From NCBI GenBank assembly GCA_015680685.1, contig MNCI01025042.1, positions 488,197 to 552,196 on the forward strand: 64,000 bases of DNA, given 5' to 3'. The DNA is from Gnetum montanum (taxonomy: Eukaryota > Streptophyta > Gnetopsida > Gnetales > Gnetaceae). Shown here one piece after another: positions 34,171 to 46,289 of this stretch (positions within the stretch are counted from its first letter, which is position 1; each line of letters begins with the position of its first letter). The position numbers and the translations under genes were made by a program. The notes below the pieces were generated by a model. The model had not been told where the DNA came from, searched no databases, and saw nothing but the letters and a program-made list of their open reading frames with translations.

Positions 34171-36240
34171 ATATTTTATAGTCTTTTACCTCATAACCAA
34201 AATATTATAGCCAAAACTAAGCCTTAGTCTAAACTACACATAAACTTAGAAAAAAGCATTAAAGCTATGCATAAATGTAAAATTTAAAATAACATATAGC
34301 CATAAGCCTTCAAAAAATAGTAAATCTTTTACTTTTCTTAAAAAATAAATTTAAAACATAAGTTTTACATGTTGATAAGAAAAATCTACACATATCAATC
34401 ACTTCCATCCCCAAAAGGGGTAATGTGCTATAACTATGATTTTGTCTTATTTACACAGCCATAACCAAAAATTCATACAAGCTCTAATTTTAGTAATTTC
34501 ACCCTAGAAAGAATCCTAAAATCACAAGCTTTAAAACTATAACCATTGCAAATAAAAATACATAGCCATTTTTTACATGGAACATAGACAAATTTAGCAA
34601 AACCATAGCCATCACCAATAACCCCCTTTTGCGCAAGGTTGGTAAAAAGTTTACCAAAAATTCATTTGAGCTTCAAACAGAGTGATTCCATCACCATTTG
34701 AAAGCATAAATCAATCCTTATGTATCCATACATATTAAAAATTCATAATGCCATTTATACAGGAAAAATTCATCAATTTTGTTGAAAATTATGAAAATGG
34801 CATAAACCTCCTTTTGACATAAGCTTAATGAAAAATTCTTTTAAAATTCATTTTAAGTTCTAATTCCACCTCCATTGGAAAGCTGAAGACAAGGCCCACC
34901 TAGCCATAACTAAGAAATATCCAAAGCCTTTTTCATTTTCTTAGAAAAAATTCATAAAGTTTTTTGAAAATCAAAAAATGGCATAGAAACCTAACTACAT
35001 GACCTTAGGAAAACAACCATAACTTAATCACTATTAATCCAAATTAAACAACAAAATAGCCATTGGAAAGCTTAAACGTAGGGCTACAAATCCATAACAT
35101 TAAATTTGAAAAATATTCAGCCATTTTCATAAGAAGAATACACAATATTAAGCAAAAACCCAACTTAACATAGCCAAAATACTCGAAACGATTGATACCC
35201 ATTAGAAAACAAACCAAAATAATGGGGTAGGATTTAATTGAAATTTAATTTTAATAAATACTTTGACCTAAATTTGAGAAAACGGACATACCCCCACATT
35301 TTGGGAAAAAAGTATGGAAATAGCAATCTTGATTTTTAAAAATCGAATCTACTAGAGCCAAAACAATGAAACAACCATAAATCCACCTAGAAGCCAAAAT
35401 AAGAGTTGGTATTTTATTCAAATTTAATTTTACACACTCTTTTAGTGTAGATCTAAAAAATGGCCCCACATGTGGTATGAAAAATGCAAGAAAACCAAGA
35501 AAATAGTTAACAAATGAATGAAAAATAGGTAGAACTACCTACCTCAGAGTAGCAATAGATGAAGCCTTGATGGAGATAGGCCTAGGTAATTCTGATAGCT
35601 CCCTAGCACACTTTTCTACCTTCTAGCTCCTTAGCTTTTGGCTTTTTCCTCCATTTTGTTTCAGCACCATGGCAAGCTAAATGCTAGGAGAGTTTGAAGA
35701 TGAGGATGGAGGTTTTGAACTGTGTAGAAGGAAGGTGGGAGGCTTCCACACTAAGAATAGATTGCCTCTACAAAAAAATCCCTACCAAAGCTCTTCTCCA
35801 ATGTGTAGTTTTCAAGAATTATAATTGTAATCGAAAACTTACAAAATTTAACAATATAAACTACATCTAAACCTAAACACCCACCTCTAAACCTCAGCTA
35901 CTTATTCAGTGCATCATGACTCCAATTTCACTAAAGTGCAAAGAGGGGAAACTTTCTTCAATGTTAATATTGGTGAAAAATAACTTCACTTTTCAAATTT
36001 TAAAATTTTTGGATTGTGGGCACCACCATACACCTTCCCTTCTATCCAAAAGTGCATCAATGTTGGATTTTAATCCCTTAAGCACCTAAAGCTATGACCA
36101 AACATTAAACTCCCATGAATCCATGCTAGGGATACCATGCCTAGTGTGGATACATGCCTTTCATTTTACAAATTCATTAAAACATAGTTGTTTACCATTT
36201 TTAGTAACTTCAACCCACCCTCTTCAACCCTAGGATCCTA
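34171..36240. other. A0 spacer, AT-rich part
   Basis: Low-GC sequence with many short similar phrases (AGCCATAACC, TTCATAAA, GGAAAGCTTAAA). No gene, LTR end or RNA recognised. Probably diverged tandem repeat. Confidence 0.4.
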
Positions 36241-38650
36241 AAAAGAAGGTGAAACACTATCAAAATGGAACAACTTGGGGTTCCACATCAAGGAAACACT
36301 TCCCAGCATGAAAGAAAGGGGGTAACACCCATTCTGATCCCAAAGTGGATCCCACATGACTTAGAATCCCTCCAACATCACTAATAGCCCCAAACTCTCA
36401 CCAAACCTAATAGAAAATTTTCAAAATTGGTTGAAACCTTGAGATTTTGTGTTTCATGCTAATGGAAGCTTCATCCATGTTGAGCATCTTATTCCCAGCA
36501 TCAATGGATGAGGGAAAAGCTAAAAATGACCTAAATGCACTACTTAGTAGCCATTTCTCAAAGCTCGATGATCCCTAGACCCCATCAAAATCCTCTGGAG
36601 TTTTTGAAAGCCTCAAAAGTCATCAAATATGGCATAAAATTATCATCCCCCTCTCATCCATACTAGAGAAGGAGGAAATTTCATGACACACTTAGAAGCC
36701 TCCAAACTACTAGATCTTGGCACCCAGTATTGACTGTCAACATCAGCAACCCTGGGGACTAACATTCATGGTAAATTGGCTATCAATCTAACCTAGATTT
36801 GGCTTTCTTGATTAGGGGGACCTCTTCTACACTAAGCATCCCAATCCCAATGTGGATAGAAGGGAAGAAGCCAAAAATATTGAAGTTTGCATGTACTTTG
36901 AATTTCAAAAATAACCCAAACCCTTCTAGAAGCCACCAAACCTACAGAAGTCACTTGAAACAACCAAAACCTACCCCCTTAGGTTCTCCATGCTTAGGAG
37001 GACCCCATCCACAATAAGCATCCTACCCTCAGCCTGGATGGATGAGGGAAAGCCTAAAAACCCTCTCACATCCTTCAAAATGGCTGAATTTCAACTTTAA
37101 ACCTTAATAACCAACACCAACAACACTATAAACCCTCACGCATAGCCAAAATTGATCGAAAATACCCAAAAAATCCTTTCCCCCAAGCTTCCACACTAAG
37201 CATGGAAGCCCAAGCATGGAAAAAAGAGGAGAAGCTAAAAAATCATCTAATAACCCTTGAAATGATCAAATTTTAACATTGTGTATTAGCAATCGACACT
37301 AGATACCTGAGAAGCCTGCATGCATAGCTAAAAATGGAGAAAAGTAGGGTTTCCTAGTTCCTCCATGCTAGGAATTAGTTCTTCCATGTTGTATAGCATG
37401 GAGGAAAGGAGAGAACTTTGGGGGAACCATAAAATAGCCTCTAGAGACCTTGAACAAACACTGAAAAGTCTTGTGTATGTCCTAGAACCTTGTTTTCACA
37501 ACCCTCAGGCCTATTAAAATCAACCATGAATAGCCAAAAAGCCTTTCCCCCCCCCCCCAATCTTCCACATTCACTATAGAACACTGTCAATAGTCATTGG
37601 AGCCTTCAAACCTCATAAAACTAATCCCAAACATCCAAAAAGTGGTTCCCCCTAGTCTTCCATGCTGAGCCCCCTAGCCCCAACATGGAAAAAGGGTGAC
37701 AAGGCTAAGAAACCACTTGGGAGTACTCAAAACTACCAATGTTAACATGGAGACATAGCCTTTGGCCCTAGCAACTCTGGAAGTTAACATGCATAGTCGA
37801 TTATGACTCAAATTAGCCTAGTTCCATAATTCTTACTTCATCCACACTAGGCAATATGATAATAAGGGGAGAAAGCTACTTTTCTACTTTTGGTGACAAG
37901 ATGACACTCCCAAAAGCCAAAGACTCACACTGAAGAAGCCTAGGACCTCATAGCCTTGAGATTTGGCTCGTATGACTTCATTTTAACCTTTAAAACCAAT
38001 TTTTCTTCCATGCTAGAGTAACTCCCCCAACATGGAAATAGGAGAAAAGACCTTAAGTGCCCTTGAATGGCCTCCAAATGTGCTAAAATCAACAAGAAAC
38101 TCCAAAAATCAAGGTCTATAGCCCTAGGGGCATGGAAACCTAGTAAATATGCTCTTAAACCACCCCAAATCCATGAAATAAGTGTTCCCCAATTCTTCTA
38201 CACTAGGGATACTATTTTCAGTAAGGAAGAAAGGGGAAAGCCAATTTCACATGCTTTGACACTCAAAATCAACTCAAACTGCCAGAAAATGAAGCTAAGG
38301 GATTCACAACTTCTAGATCTAGGTTTTGGCTACTTGTTTAACCTCGTTTGATCATATTTTGACTAATTTTTTGGTTTTCCATGTTGATCACCCTTTCTTC
38401 CATGCCAACCAATGTGGAAACAAGGGGAAGGCTTCAAAACCTACTTTTTGGCCCTTACAGACCTTCGAAGTGCCCAATATTGATGGATCTGACTTTATGC
38501 TACCTTGGGAAGGTCTTGGAACCCTAAGTTTTGACCTCAAAACATTCCAAAACCTATTTTCCTTGGTTTTCATGTTAAGCCCAGCATGGAAGCCTCAAAA
38601 ACATTTATTTCTAGGTTCAAATAGCCCTAACTAATTCCCAACCTCACCTA
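36240..38650. repeat. About 175-bp tandem repeat with hairpin core, roughly 14 units
   Basis: Hairpin cores of the type CTTCCATGCTGAG...CCCCAACATGGAA recur at about 36280, 36450, 36655, 36820, 36985, 37185, 37358, 37550, 37655, 37835, 37995, 38190, 38390 and 38560. Spacing is mostly 160-200 bp. Between cores lie AAGGGGAAAAGCTAAAAA, then a CCTCCAAAACC-like phrase. Units are strongly diverged. Open frames here are accidental. Confidence 0.6.
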
Positions 38651-39300
38651 ATAGCTTCATAACCTTAAAACATGACCCTCTACGACCTAAAACTATTAAA
38701 AATAAATCATTTTTTGACCTATATTCACAAAATTTTACTATATATGGCTTATTTTGCTTGATTTTTTCCTTATTAAATAGTGTTTTAGCTTGTTTTTGAA
38801 CTTGTGTTGCATTGTTAACCCTATTGACCTTCTATGGCCTTTATACAGCCCTATGTGTTCTTTATTTTCCTTGTTATAGTTTTATTTGCCCTGTTTTGGC
38901 CTTTGAATGGTATCAAATAGTGGGTTTTGACCTTTCCTTGACCACCATTTGACACCATGTGACCATGCCTCACTAAGGCCTTAAACTGGCATCATAGTTT
39001 ACTGACACTCTAAACTAGCGTCATGGCCCACTCAGACCTAAAACTAGTGAAATTATGGCCTTTGTCAATCATTTGTAGCCTTATTTCTTATGTTTCCCTT
39101 TTTTTTACCTTTGTTTGACCTTTATGATACTTTATCAAATTTTCCCTACCTCACTAACGACCTTGGATGGCCTTGATTACATTAGATTTTCATGTGTTTG
39201 CATAATTTTATAGCATTTTAGCATTATTTATGTACTTTTACCTAGATTCCACTTAATATGCTTTTGGTTGACATGCAAGATTAAAAGTATGATTACATGG
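38651..39300 (+). other. A0 spacer before pol
   Basis: T-rich stretch with three ACCTTAAACTAGCA-type repeats at about 38975-39060, then AT-rich sequence to the pol lead-in. No gene seen. Confidence 0.5.
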
Positions 39301-40530
39301 GAGAAAATATGCTTGCCTTTGTGTCTACATGAATCTCACAATGATGTTGAATGGTGTATTAACCCTGATTACCTAGATCTTAAGCTTGAGAGTCTAGTAG
39401 ACCACATAGCCTCAATAGAGAAATGACTAGAATGGTCTAAATCCCTAGTCAAAACCCTTGACTTAGAAGCAAGGGACATAATTGAAGACTCTCTAGTTGA
39501 GGTTCCTATCACAATGCACAGTGGTGAGGAGAAAACCCTTAAACTAAGTTTCTCACTGGAACCTCAATATGCTCAAGACATCACCAAGATTCTACAAAGC
39601 AACATTAAGGTCTTTGCCTAGTCATATGAAGACATGAAGGCCTAGACCCACATTTAGTCTAGCACAACATCATTCTAGATCCTAGAATTAGACTAGTTAA
39701 GTAGAAAGTATAAAAAATTAGACCTAATTTGGCCTTGGTAGTTTGCATTGAGATCTCAAAGCTCTACTAAGCTAGTTTCATTAGGGTTGTCAATTACAAA
39801 AAATGGATGTCCAACATAGTGATAGTCCCTAAGAAAAATGAGAGTATTAGTATTTGCATTGATTTTCAAGACCTAAATAAAGCAACTATCAAAGATGACT
39901 TCCCTTTACCTAGTATTGATCAACTTATTAATATTATAGCCATGCATGCCTTGTTGTCCTTTATGAATGGATTCTTAGGATATAACCAAGTTAGGATCAA
40001 CCCATAGCATCAACTTTGCACAACCTTCATGACCCCTTGGGGTACCTTTTGTTAGACCATGATGTCCTTTGGCCTTAAAAATGCAAGAGCAACATACCAA
40101 AGAGCCATGACCTATCTCTTCAATGATTACATGTTAGATCTGCTTATTGATTACATAGATGTCATAGCCATTAAGTCCAAAGTGGCCAATGATCATGCTA
40201 ATGAACTAGACTTTGTGCTTAAACGATGCCTCAAATATGAGGTTAGGCTAAATCCTAAGAAGTATGTCTTCAATGTTAAGATTTGTAATACGCTTGTCTT
40301 TGTAGTATCTAAAGCAAGGATTTGTGTTGATCCTAATAAGGTTAAGGCCATATCCAAGTTAGTAGCTTCTACTAACCTTAAAGAGCTTCAGGTATTACAA
40401 GGAAGATTATAGTTTACTTGTAGGCTTATCACTAGGCTTACAGATAAGTTACATCTCATGAAACACTTGCTTAAGAAAGGAGTTCACTAAGAGTGGATGG
40501 TTTAATGCCAATAGGCCTTTGAAAACCTTA
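39301..40530 (+). pseudogene. pol: A0 pol: reverse transcriptase
   Basis: In order: SNIVIVPKKNESISICIDFQ (39807), DDFPLPSIDQLINIIA, SFMNGFLGYNQVRINP, MTPWGTFC, SFGLKNARATYQRAMTYLF, then IDYIDVIAIKSKVAND, where the catalytic YIDD box has become YIDV. RLNPKKYVFN and KELQVLQGRL close the domain. The lead-in (39301-39800) aligns with 22720-23220 of A1 but is full of stops. The box change predicts an inactive enzyme. Confidence 0.85.
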
Positions 40531-41400
40531 AGCAAGAATTGACACAACTGCCAATAGTCTATCCTCTGCAAGAGAGTAAACCATTTTACATCTACCTTAC
40601 CATCTCTAATACTTTCATTGCCTCTCTACTTTGTCAGAAATGTGATGATGGAGTAGCAATTCCTGTATACTACATTAGCCATGCATTAGTTGCCCATGAG
40701 ACTCAATATGCTAAAGTGAAGAAGTATTGTCTAGCACTAGGCTTCTCTTTGAAGAAGTGGAGACACAACCTCTTCAGAAGCCAAGTCTATATCATTTGCA
40801 AGGACAACATACTCAAAGCCATAATGATTAACATTTATGAAAGTTGCTATATAGCTCAATGGGAAGCCATAACCATGAAGCTTGACCTTCATTTTGTCTC
40901 TCAATCCTCAATGAAAGGTCAAGCTATAGTTGTACAGCTTACAGTTTCGCACGTTGATGACCAAGCAACCATAGATCCCAAATTCCTTGATGAACACATT
41001 AATGCTATTAGCCAAGTGTCCAAGGATTATAATATGTTCATGTACTTTGATGGAGCTTCAACCACCCATGGAACTAGTGCTTCTGCCATCATAACATTTC
41101 CATCTGGTGAGATTTGATCCTTCACCTATCATTTTGGGTTCCCATGTACCAACAACATAGTAAAGTACAACAATTCAATCAAAGAGATGATGGTAGCTCA
41201 TGACCTAGGAATTAGATGCTTAGCAATCAAAAGTAATTCACAACTCATGGTTAACCAAGTAACCGAAGTATATGCATGTAAAGCTAAACACTTACAACCA
41301 TATTGTGACCTATTAAAGTAATTGCTATAACAATTCATAGATGTTGATATCCAACACATACCCTAAAATGAGAATTTCATAGTTGATGCAATTGAAATGT
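40531..41400 (+). pseudogene. pol: A0 pol: tandem RNase H domains
   Basis: The longest pol frame of A0 (192 codons, 40539-41117) spans the end of the first RNase H (FYIYLTISNTFIASLL, YISHALVAHETQYAKVKKYC, ALGFSLKKWRHNLF) and the start of the second (MYFDGASTTHGTSASAIITF). Beyond a TGA at about 41115 the second domain continues (FGFPCTNNIVKYNNSIKEMM, EVYACKAKHLQPYCDLL). This two-domain order is diagnostic of the Tat lineage. The Asp of FDGAS, lost in A1, is present here. Confidence 0.8.
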
Positions 41401-41689
41401 TAGCCCTTAGTGTGATGTCAAATGTGTTTAGTAAGTTACCCAACTTAACCGTGGAGTATGCTACTCACATCACACAAAACACTAAGGATACCTTTGTGTC
41501 CATCATTCATACTACTCCTCCCAAGGAGTAGTATGATGATATCAAATTTTACCTTATGCATGAAGAATCCTCACAAGCCTTGACTACTATAAAGAAGGAT
41601 GTTATACACAAGCAATCGAAGTAGTATGTTATTGTAGGTGATAACACATTATGTCAATGATCCTATGATGGCATAATCCTAAAGTGCTT

Positions 41690-42760
41690 AGGTAAAATTG
41701 AAGCCAAAATAGTCCTTGAGGAGGTTCACGAGGGTGTTTGTGCAGGACATATATGACCTCGAACTATGACCACTAAGATTAGATGGTTAGGCTACTATTG
41801 GCCTCATATGGAAAATGATTTCCTGCAAAAGTTTAAGTGAGGTGACACATGCCAAAGATATAGCAACCTAATACATGTATCACCAACTAAGTTACATTCA
41901 ACCTGGATAACATGGTTGTTTCAGTAATGGGGGTTGGATATCGTTGGATATATAACACCTAATTCTTCTATAGGAAATAGCTTCATCATCACCACAACCA
42001 AATACTTTACCAACTGGGTTGAGGCTATTCCCCTAAGGAAGACCACATCTGAACAAGTTTGCAAATTTATCCTAGATAACATTGTAGCTCATCTTGGCAT
42101 ACCCATAACCATAGTTACAGACAATGAACCATAATTTAGTATCCACAAAATGAAAGATTTCTGTCATAGCCTAGGCATGAAGCATTCTTTCTCATCAGCT
42201 TATTACCCTCAAGCCAACGGACTAGTAGAAGCCAACAACAAATCCATCATCAACTTGCTCAAAAAAGATGCTCAACAATAGCAAATGCATATGGCATGAG
42301 CAGCTTGTCCATGCACTATGGCCATATAGAAAAATCTATTGCACAACAACTGGTATGCCCCCTTATATCTTGGTTTATGGTTTTGAAGCTATTTTATCTC
42401 TTGAATTGCAAGTTCCATCACTTTGATTAGTCTTGACTAACTTCATCAACCATGAAAAAAATAAGGAGTTGCAAATAGCAACCCTAGACTTAGTGGAGAA
42501 GTAATGTATGCAAGCACTTGCTCACATCAAACACTATCAGGAGAGGCAAAAGTGGCAACATCATCATAACTTGATCATGCACAAGATCAAAGAAGGTGAC
42601 TTGGTCTTCAAATTTGTCCATGAGCATGCAAACAAATTCTTAGCCAACTGGGAAGGGTCCTTCCTTATCACTAGAACCTATGGGAATGGTCCATTCAAAA
42701 TAGTTGCATGGATGGAAATGAGCTAGCCAATCTGGTTAATCATTCCTATTTAAAGCCATA
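41690..42760 (+). pseudogene. int: A0 integrase
   Basis: The DDE core has D in LDIVGYITPNSS (41930), IITTTKYFTNWVEAIPL, D in ITIVTDNEP (42115) and E in YYPQANGLVEANNKSIINLL (42205). The C-terminal module is KIKEGDLVFKFVHEHANKFL then WEGSFLITRTYGNGPFKIVA. The triad is intact although stops and shifts break the frame. Upstream a decayed zinc-binding part is visible near 41700-41870. The 41400-41690 linker has no separate feature. Confidence 0.8.
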
Positions 42761-42997
42761 CTACATGTAACCAACAATCATTAGCAAGCGAGCCTACTTT
42801 CAAAAGTCCACTACAACCTTAAACTAGCAACACAACATACCATGACCTTAGACTAGTAGCATTGGTGACCTAGATAGCTTGTTTTTATCATCTCATGTGA
42901 CCTGTATGCATTGTAGTGTTATAATATGTAGTGGTATTTTTTATTCTTTGTCGATACCTTTCAAGTCAATCCTCTAGACACCAAAAAAGAGCAACCA
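42761..42997 (+). other. A0 3' region and polypurine tract
   Basis: Two ACCTTAAACTAGCA-type repeats at 42815-42860, then TTCTTTGTCGATACC..TCAAGTCAATCCTC, which matches 27963-28000 of A1. It ends in a purine-rich tract at 42983-42997. Confidence 0.6.
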
Positions 42998-44446
42998 TTA
43001 AAATACCATAAAACTTTGCATGTTATAGCAAATTTTCATCATGTAGCTTCCACCCCATGAAACCTAAGGCAAAACTTCATTGTAAATGTGAAGATTATAA
43101 CCCACAATGGGAAATTTCACATACTTTATACTTTTGGGACTGAAAAATACCTCATAAGTGGTCAAAGCCTCATTCACCAAGTGAGAAACATTACCTAGTA
43201 TCTATATTTGGAATGTAAAATATTGCAATTTGATGGGTTTTATGGGGAATATACATTTTTCTACTCTAGAAACACTTGTAGGGGGTAGATCTCACCTACC
43301 CCCAACGTGGAGAGATGGGGGATTTCTCCTAAACTATGAAACTTTTCCACTAGCATGGAGACTACATACTTAGCTTGGAAACCTTCCCCCCTCAATGTGG
43401 AAGTTTTCCTCCAATGTGGAGACTCCACCCCCAGTTTGGAAATTGCATCCCCCCAGTGTGGAAGCCTCAATAGCTAGATTTTGATACTTAATGCACTCCA
43501 ACATTAACTAGCCACTTCAATAATTATGGTGGAGATCTCAACATGAACAATTCATCTCCAACATGGAAGGTGTGCCTCCATTACTACTTATAGTAAATGG
43601 AATGGCCATGGAGGAAAGGCACTTACTATATGTGATAATCCCCAAAATTTGGGCACCCATCTCACCTAAATGAGGTAGGAATTTGCAGAAATTTAACAGC
43701 CATTTTGCAACCCAATTACATCAAAATCACAGCCATTTTTCAGCCCCATTCATGGCCTAAGAACTATAGAAACCAACCTCCAACACCATTTACAAGTTCC
43801 ATAATTTTGCATGATTCAACACTTTGGCAAGTTCATAGTTTTGCAATCTAAGACAATTGGCATTGGTTACACAATTTACCAATTTGTTCAAAACTCTACA
43901 CTTGGACATTCTCAAGCATTCAAGATTTCTTGCAAGTTCCCACACTTGCATCCTCTTGAACCCAATGTAGAAACCCTGTGACCTTATAACCCCCTTTGGC
44001 ATTTATGTCTTTCCAAGCTTCACATTGCACTCCTAGGATTTCCAACTTCCATTGTAGAGCACTTGGGAAACTTGGATTCTTCACACTTCTCAACCCCCAC
44101 CATAGCCAACATTGTAGATTTGAAATTCTAGCACTGGAGGTTTGATAGCATCGAGAGTGGTAAGACACTTGAATTGTGGAGTTGACTACATCAACTTCAA
44201 CGAAGCCTAAACCCCCATCCAAGTGGACACCTCTACCACCCATTTGTACACATTTCTCTTACTTATTATTTATTCTCTCTTAATAAAGTTTTGAGTTTTT
44301 GGTTTTTGTGCAAGATATATTTATTTATTTTCTATGCATTATTCAAATCTATTATCAGTTTTTACATTCCATTTCATTACACTATTTTACAAACCACCCC
44401 AGTCCCTCATTGATCTACCAAATTGGCCAAGGTACCTCAAATTCCA
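42998..44446 (+). repeat. 3' LTR of A0
   Basis: Begins TTAAAATACC, a decayed form of TGAAACACC, after the polypurine tract and ends AATTCCA. The last 470 bases match 7981-8457. At 43270-43460 it carries repeated CCCCCAA.GTGGA words (CCCCAACGTGGAG, CAATGTGGAAG, CAGTGTGGAAG). AATAAAGTTTTGAG near 44282 is a likely polyadenylation signal. Confidence 0.8.
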
Positions 44447-44789
44447 TTTTTATGAAGGCCCTAGGGATTTGAGGTTGAGGACTTCTATGCATCAAATCCA
44501 TCAGTCTTCATTCTAGTAATCAATTTTTTTGGTTGCAACAGTGATGAATATTTCTTCTTTTGGAACTTTGAAGGCCTAGTGCTAGTTTATGCTTTCTCAA
44601 CATGGATGGAGCTCCTCTTCTCTACATACTCACTAAGGCTCCTCTTGCCTTTAAGCAAAGGCATGTCAAGAATGGGAAAATCCCTCTATCAAATCAAGAA
44701 GCTAATGAGGTTAGGGTATCTAAGGATTCTCTCCTTGGTGAACAAATCCAACATGTCATGACAAAGAGCATGATTCAAGGCTAATGATT
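44447..44789. other. Unassigned stretch after A0
   Basis: No feature recognised. A 60-codon plus frame at 44602 has no known motif and I do not call it. Confidence 0.3.
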
Positions 44790-45480
44790 ATCCTGTAAAA
44801 ACGAATAGGTAGGCAAAAAATCATTATAGCTTCTACCTTTTACAATGATGTTATACAAAATAATGAGTGATAGGATGGAAGCATTTGGGATCATCTAACT
44901 CCTAAAAATACTTCCAGTATGAAAAGACACTGACTCCCTAAACAAAGCATCACAAAATTCATCTTATGAGATGGGAATTACACCATTCATAAAAATGTCA
45001 CTCATGGAATGAATGGTAACCCTAAATACATCAGCACTAGAAATCCCAAGAAGTGCATTGACAACTTGAGAAGACACATCAATAAGCAAATCCCCAACCA
45101 TTGTAGTTAAGGCTCCAACAGAAGCATTTGTAATGACTATGTTGTTGTAAAATTATCTAATGAGAATTTTGGCATACAAAAATTCATAGAGATAAATGTG
45201 ACCCAATTCAATACTTGAATGAAACTCATCAACTCCTTCTACCTATGCTACTAGAAAGCAAGAGAATACTCAAAGATGATGGAAATAGTTTGAGTTACCT
45301 CAAACTAGTGCTAGGCATTAATGGATCTAAACTAAGGGTTGTATGTCCTTGGATTTCTAGTGGATGCTCCCTTTGACTTCTTCTTTGGTGACACCCTTAA
45401 TGTTCAAACCTTCTTGTGGGCCATGAATGCACAAGTCACTATCATTGATGGGGCCCTAGTCGACTTTCCTTGAATGTCTA
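44790..45480 (-). pseudogene. Unidentified minus-strand coding remnant
   Basis: From a Met near 45428 (MAHKKV), one minus frame reads a basic segment (SPKKKSKGASTRNPRTYNP), then after some decay the stretch ITNASVGALTTMVGDLLIDV, SSADVFRVTIHSMSDIFMNG, DEFCDALFRE, ASILSLIILYNIIVKGRSYN. Composition and clean long runs argue for real coding history. It resembles the general layout of extra ORFs in plant retrotransposons and possibly the putative plant transposon proteins, but I cannot name it. A TATA-like ATTATATAAATCC (minus, about 45520) precedes it. Confidence 0.45.
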
Positions 45481-46229
45481 TGTTGAAATGAGTCAAAAAT
45501 GAGGGTTTGGATTTATATAATCATACTCAAAAAGGTTTTTTAACAAATAAATAGACATCTCTTTGAATGATAATCTCCTTCATGCTTAAAACTATAGGTA
45601 GATGTCTCTTTTGAAAAGTAAACATCTCTAATGCAACTAAAAAAACTCAAATAGATGTCTTATTTGTGGAGTATTCTTGGAAAACATCTCATTTTCAATG
45701 TAGACATCTCTTGGTAGACATCTCAGCAAGATGGGGTTTAGCATGATAAGGCATAGGGATGGCTTCTAAGGATTATAGTCTTTAAATATACTTACAATGA
45801 ATTAAAAACTTACCTCTACTTATCTTCCTTACTGATAAAAAGATGAGAGCACCTAAGAAGATTGAGAAAGAGATTCCTCTATTAAGGTACCTCTTCTTGC
45901 ATCAACTTCCTTTATTTCCAAGGATTAACTTCCTTTCACAAAGTTTTTGGAGAGGGTATTTTCACTATTTTCTTTTCTTTTAATTCTCCATATCTTATTA
46001 GCTTCCTTGTCCTTTTAAATTGTTCTCATTTTCTTGGGGTCCTGCATAGTTTCCTTTCTAGACACATTTGGACAAGATCAAGGAGTCTTATGATATAACC
46101 AAATGTTCATATAATAATATGTCATATTGCAATTCCATTGCTTCTACCCAATCTTATTATAGTAATAACATCTAATTTTTATAGAGTAATCAAACCTTGG
46201 AGCTGCTCATGGTTCGAATGTAATATTTA
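45481..46229. repeat. AGATGTCT-rich region and downstream unassigned sequence
   Basis: From 45550 to 45740 the palindromic word AGATGTCT/AGACATCT or close variants occur about seven times. The same word clusters in the C1 and C2 LTRs, so this may be a diverged LTR. The remainder to 46229 is AT-rich with no recognised feature. Confidence 0.45.
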
Positions 46230-46289
46230 TTGATACCTCAATCTTTGGAGAAGCCTTTTGTTCAGATGAATTTTGTGTAGATGCATCTT

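Larger units (their letters stand above)
7981..44446 (+). mobile_element. Element A0: Tat-like retrotransposon, split by A1
   Basis: The pieces in order are a partial 5' LTR (7981-8457), gag (8536-9705), protease (10378-10880), the A1 insertion (11541-29883), an antisense gene (30275-33890), a repeat-rich spacer (33900-39250), pol with RT, two RNase H domains and integrase (39450-42760), and the 3' LTR (42998-44446). Without A1 it would be about 18 kb, similar in size to A1. It is clearly older than A1, which inserted into it. Leader, primer site and the Gag N-terminus are deleted. Confidence 0.8.

Noticed and set aside
38067-38634. Two plus frames of about 100 codons
   Set aside because: They fall in the 175-bp hairpin repeat array and share only repeat-derived phrases.
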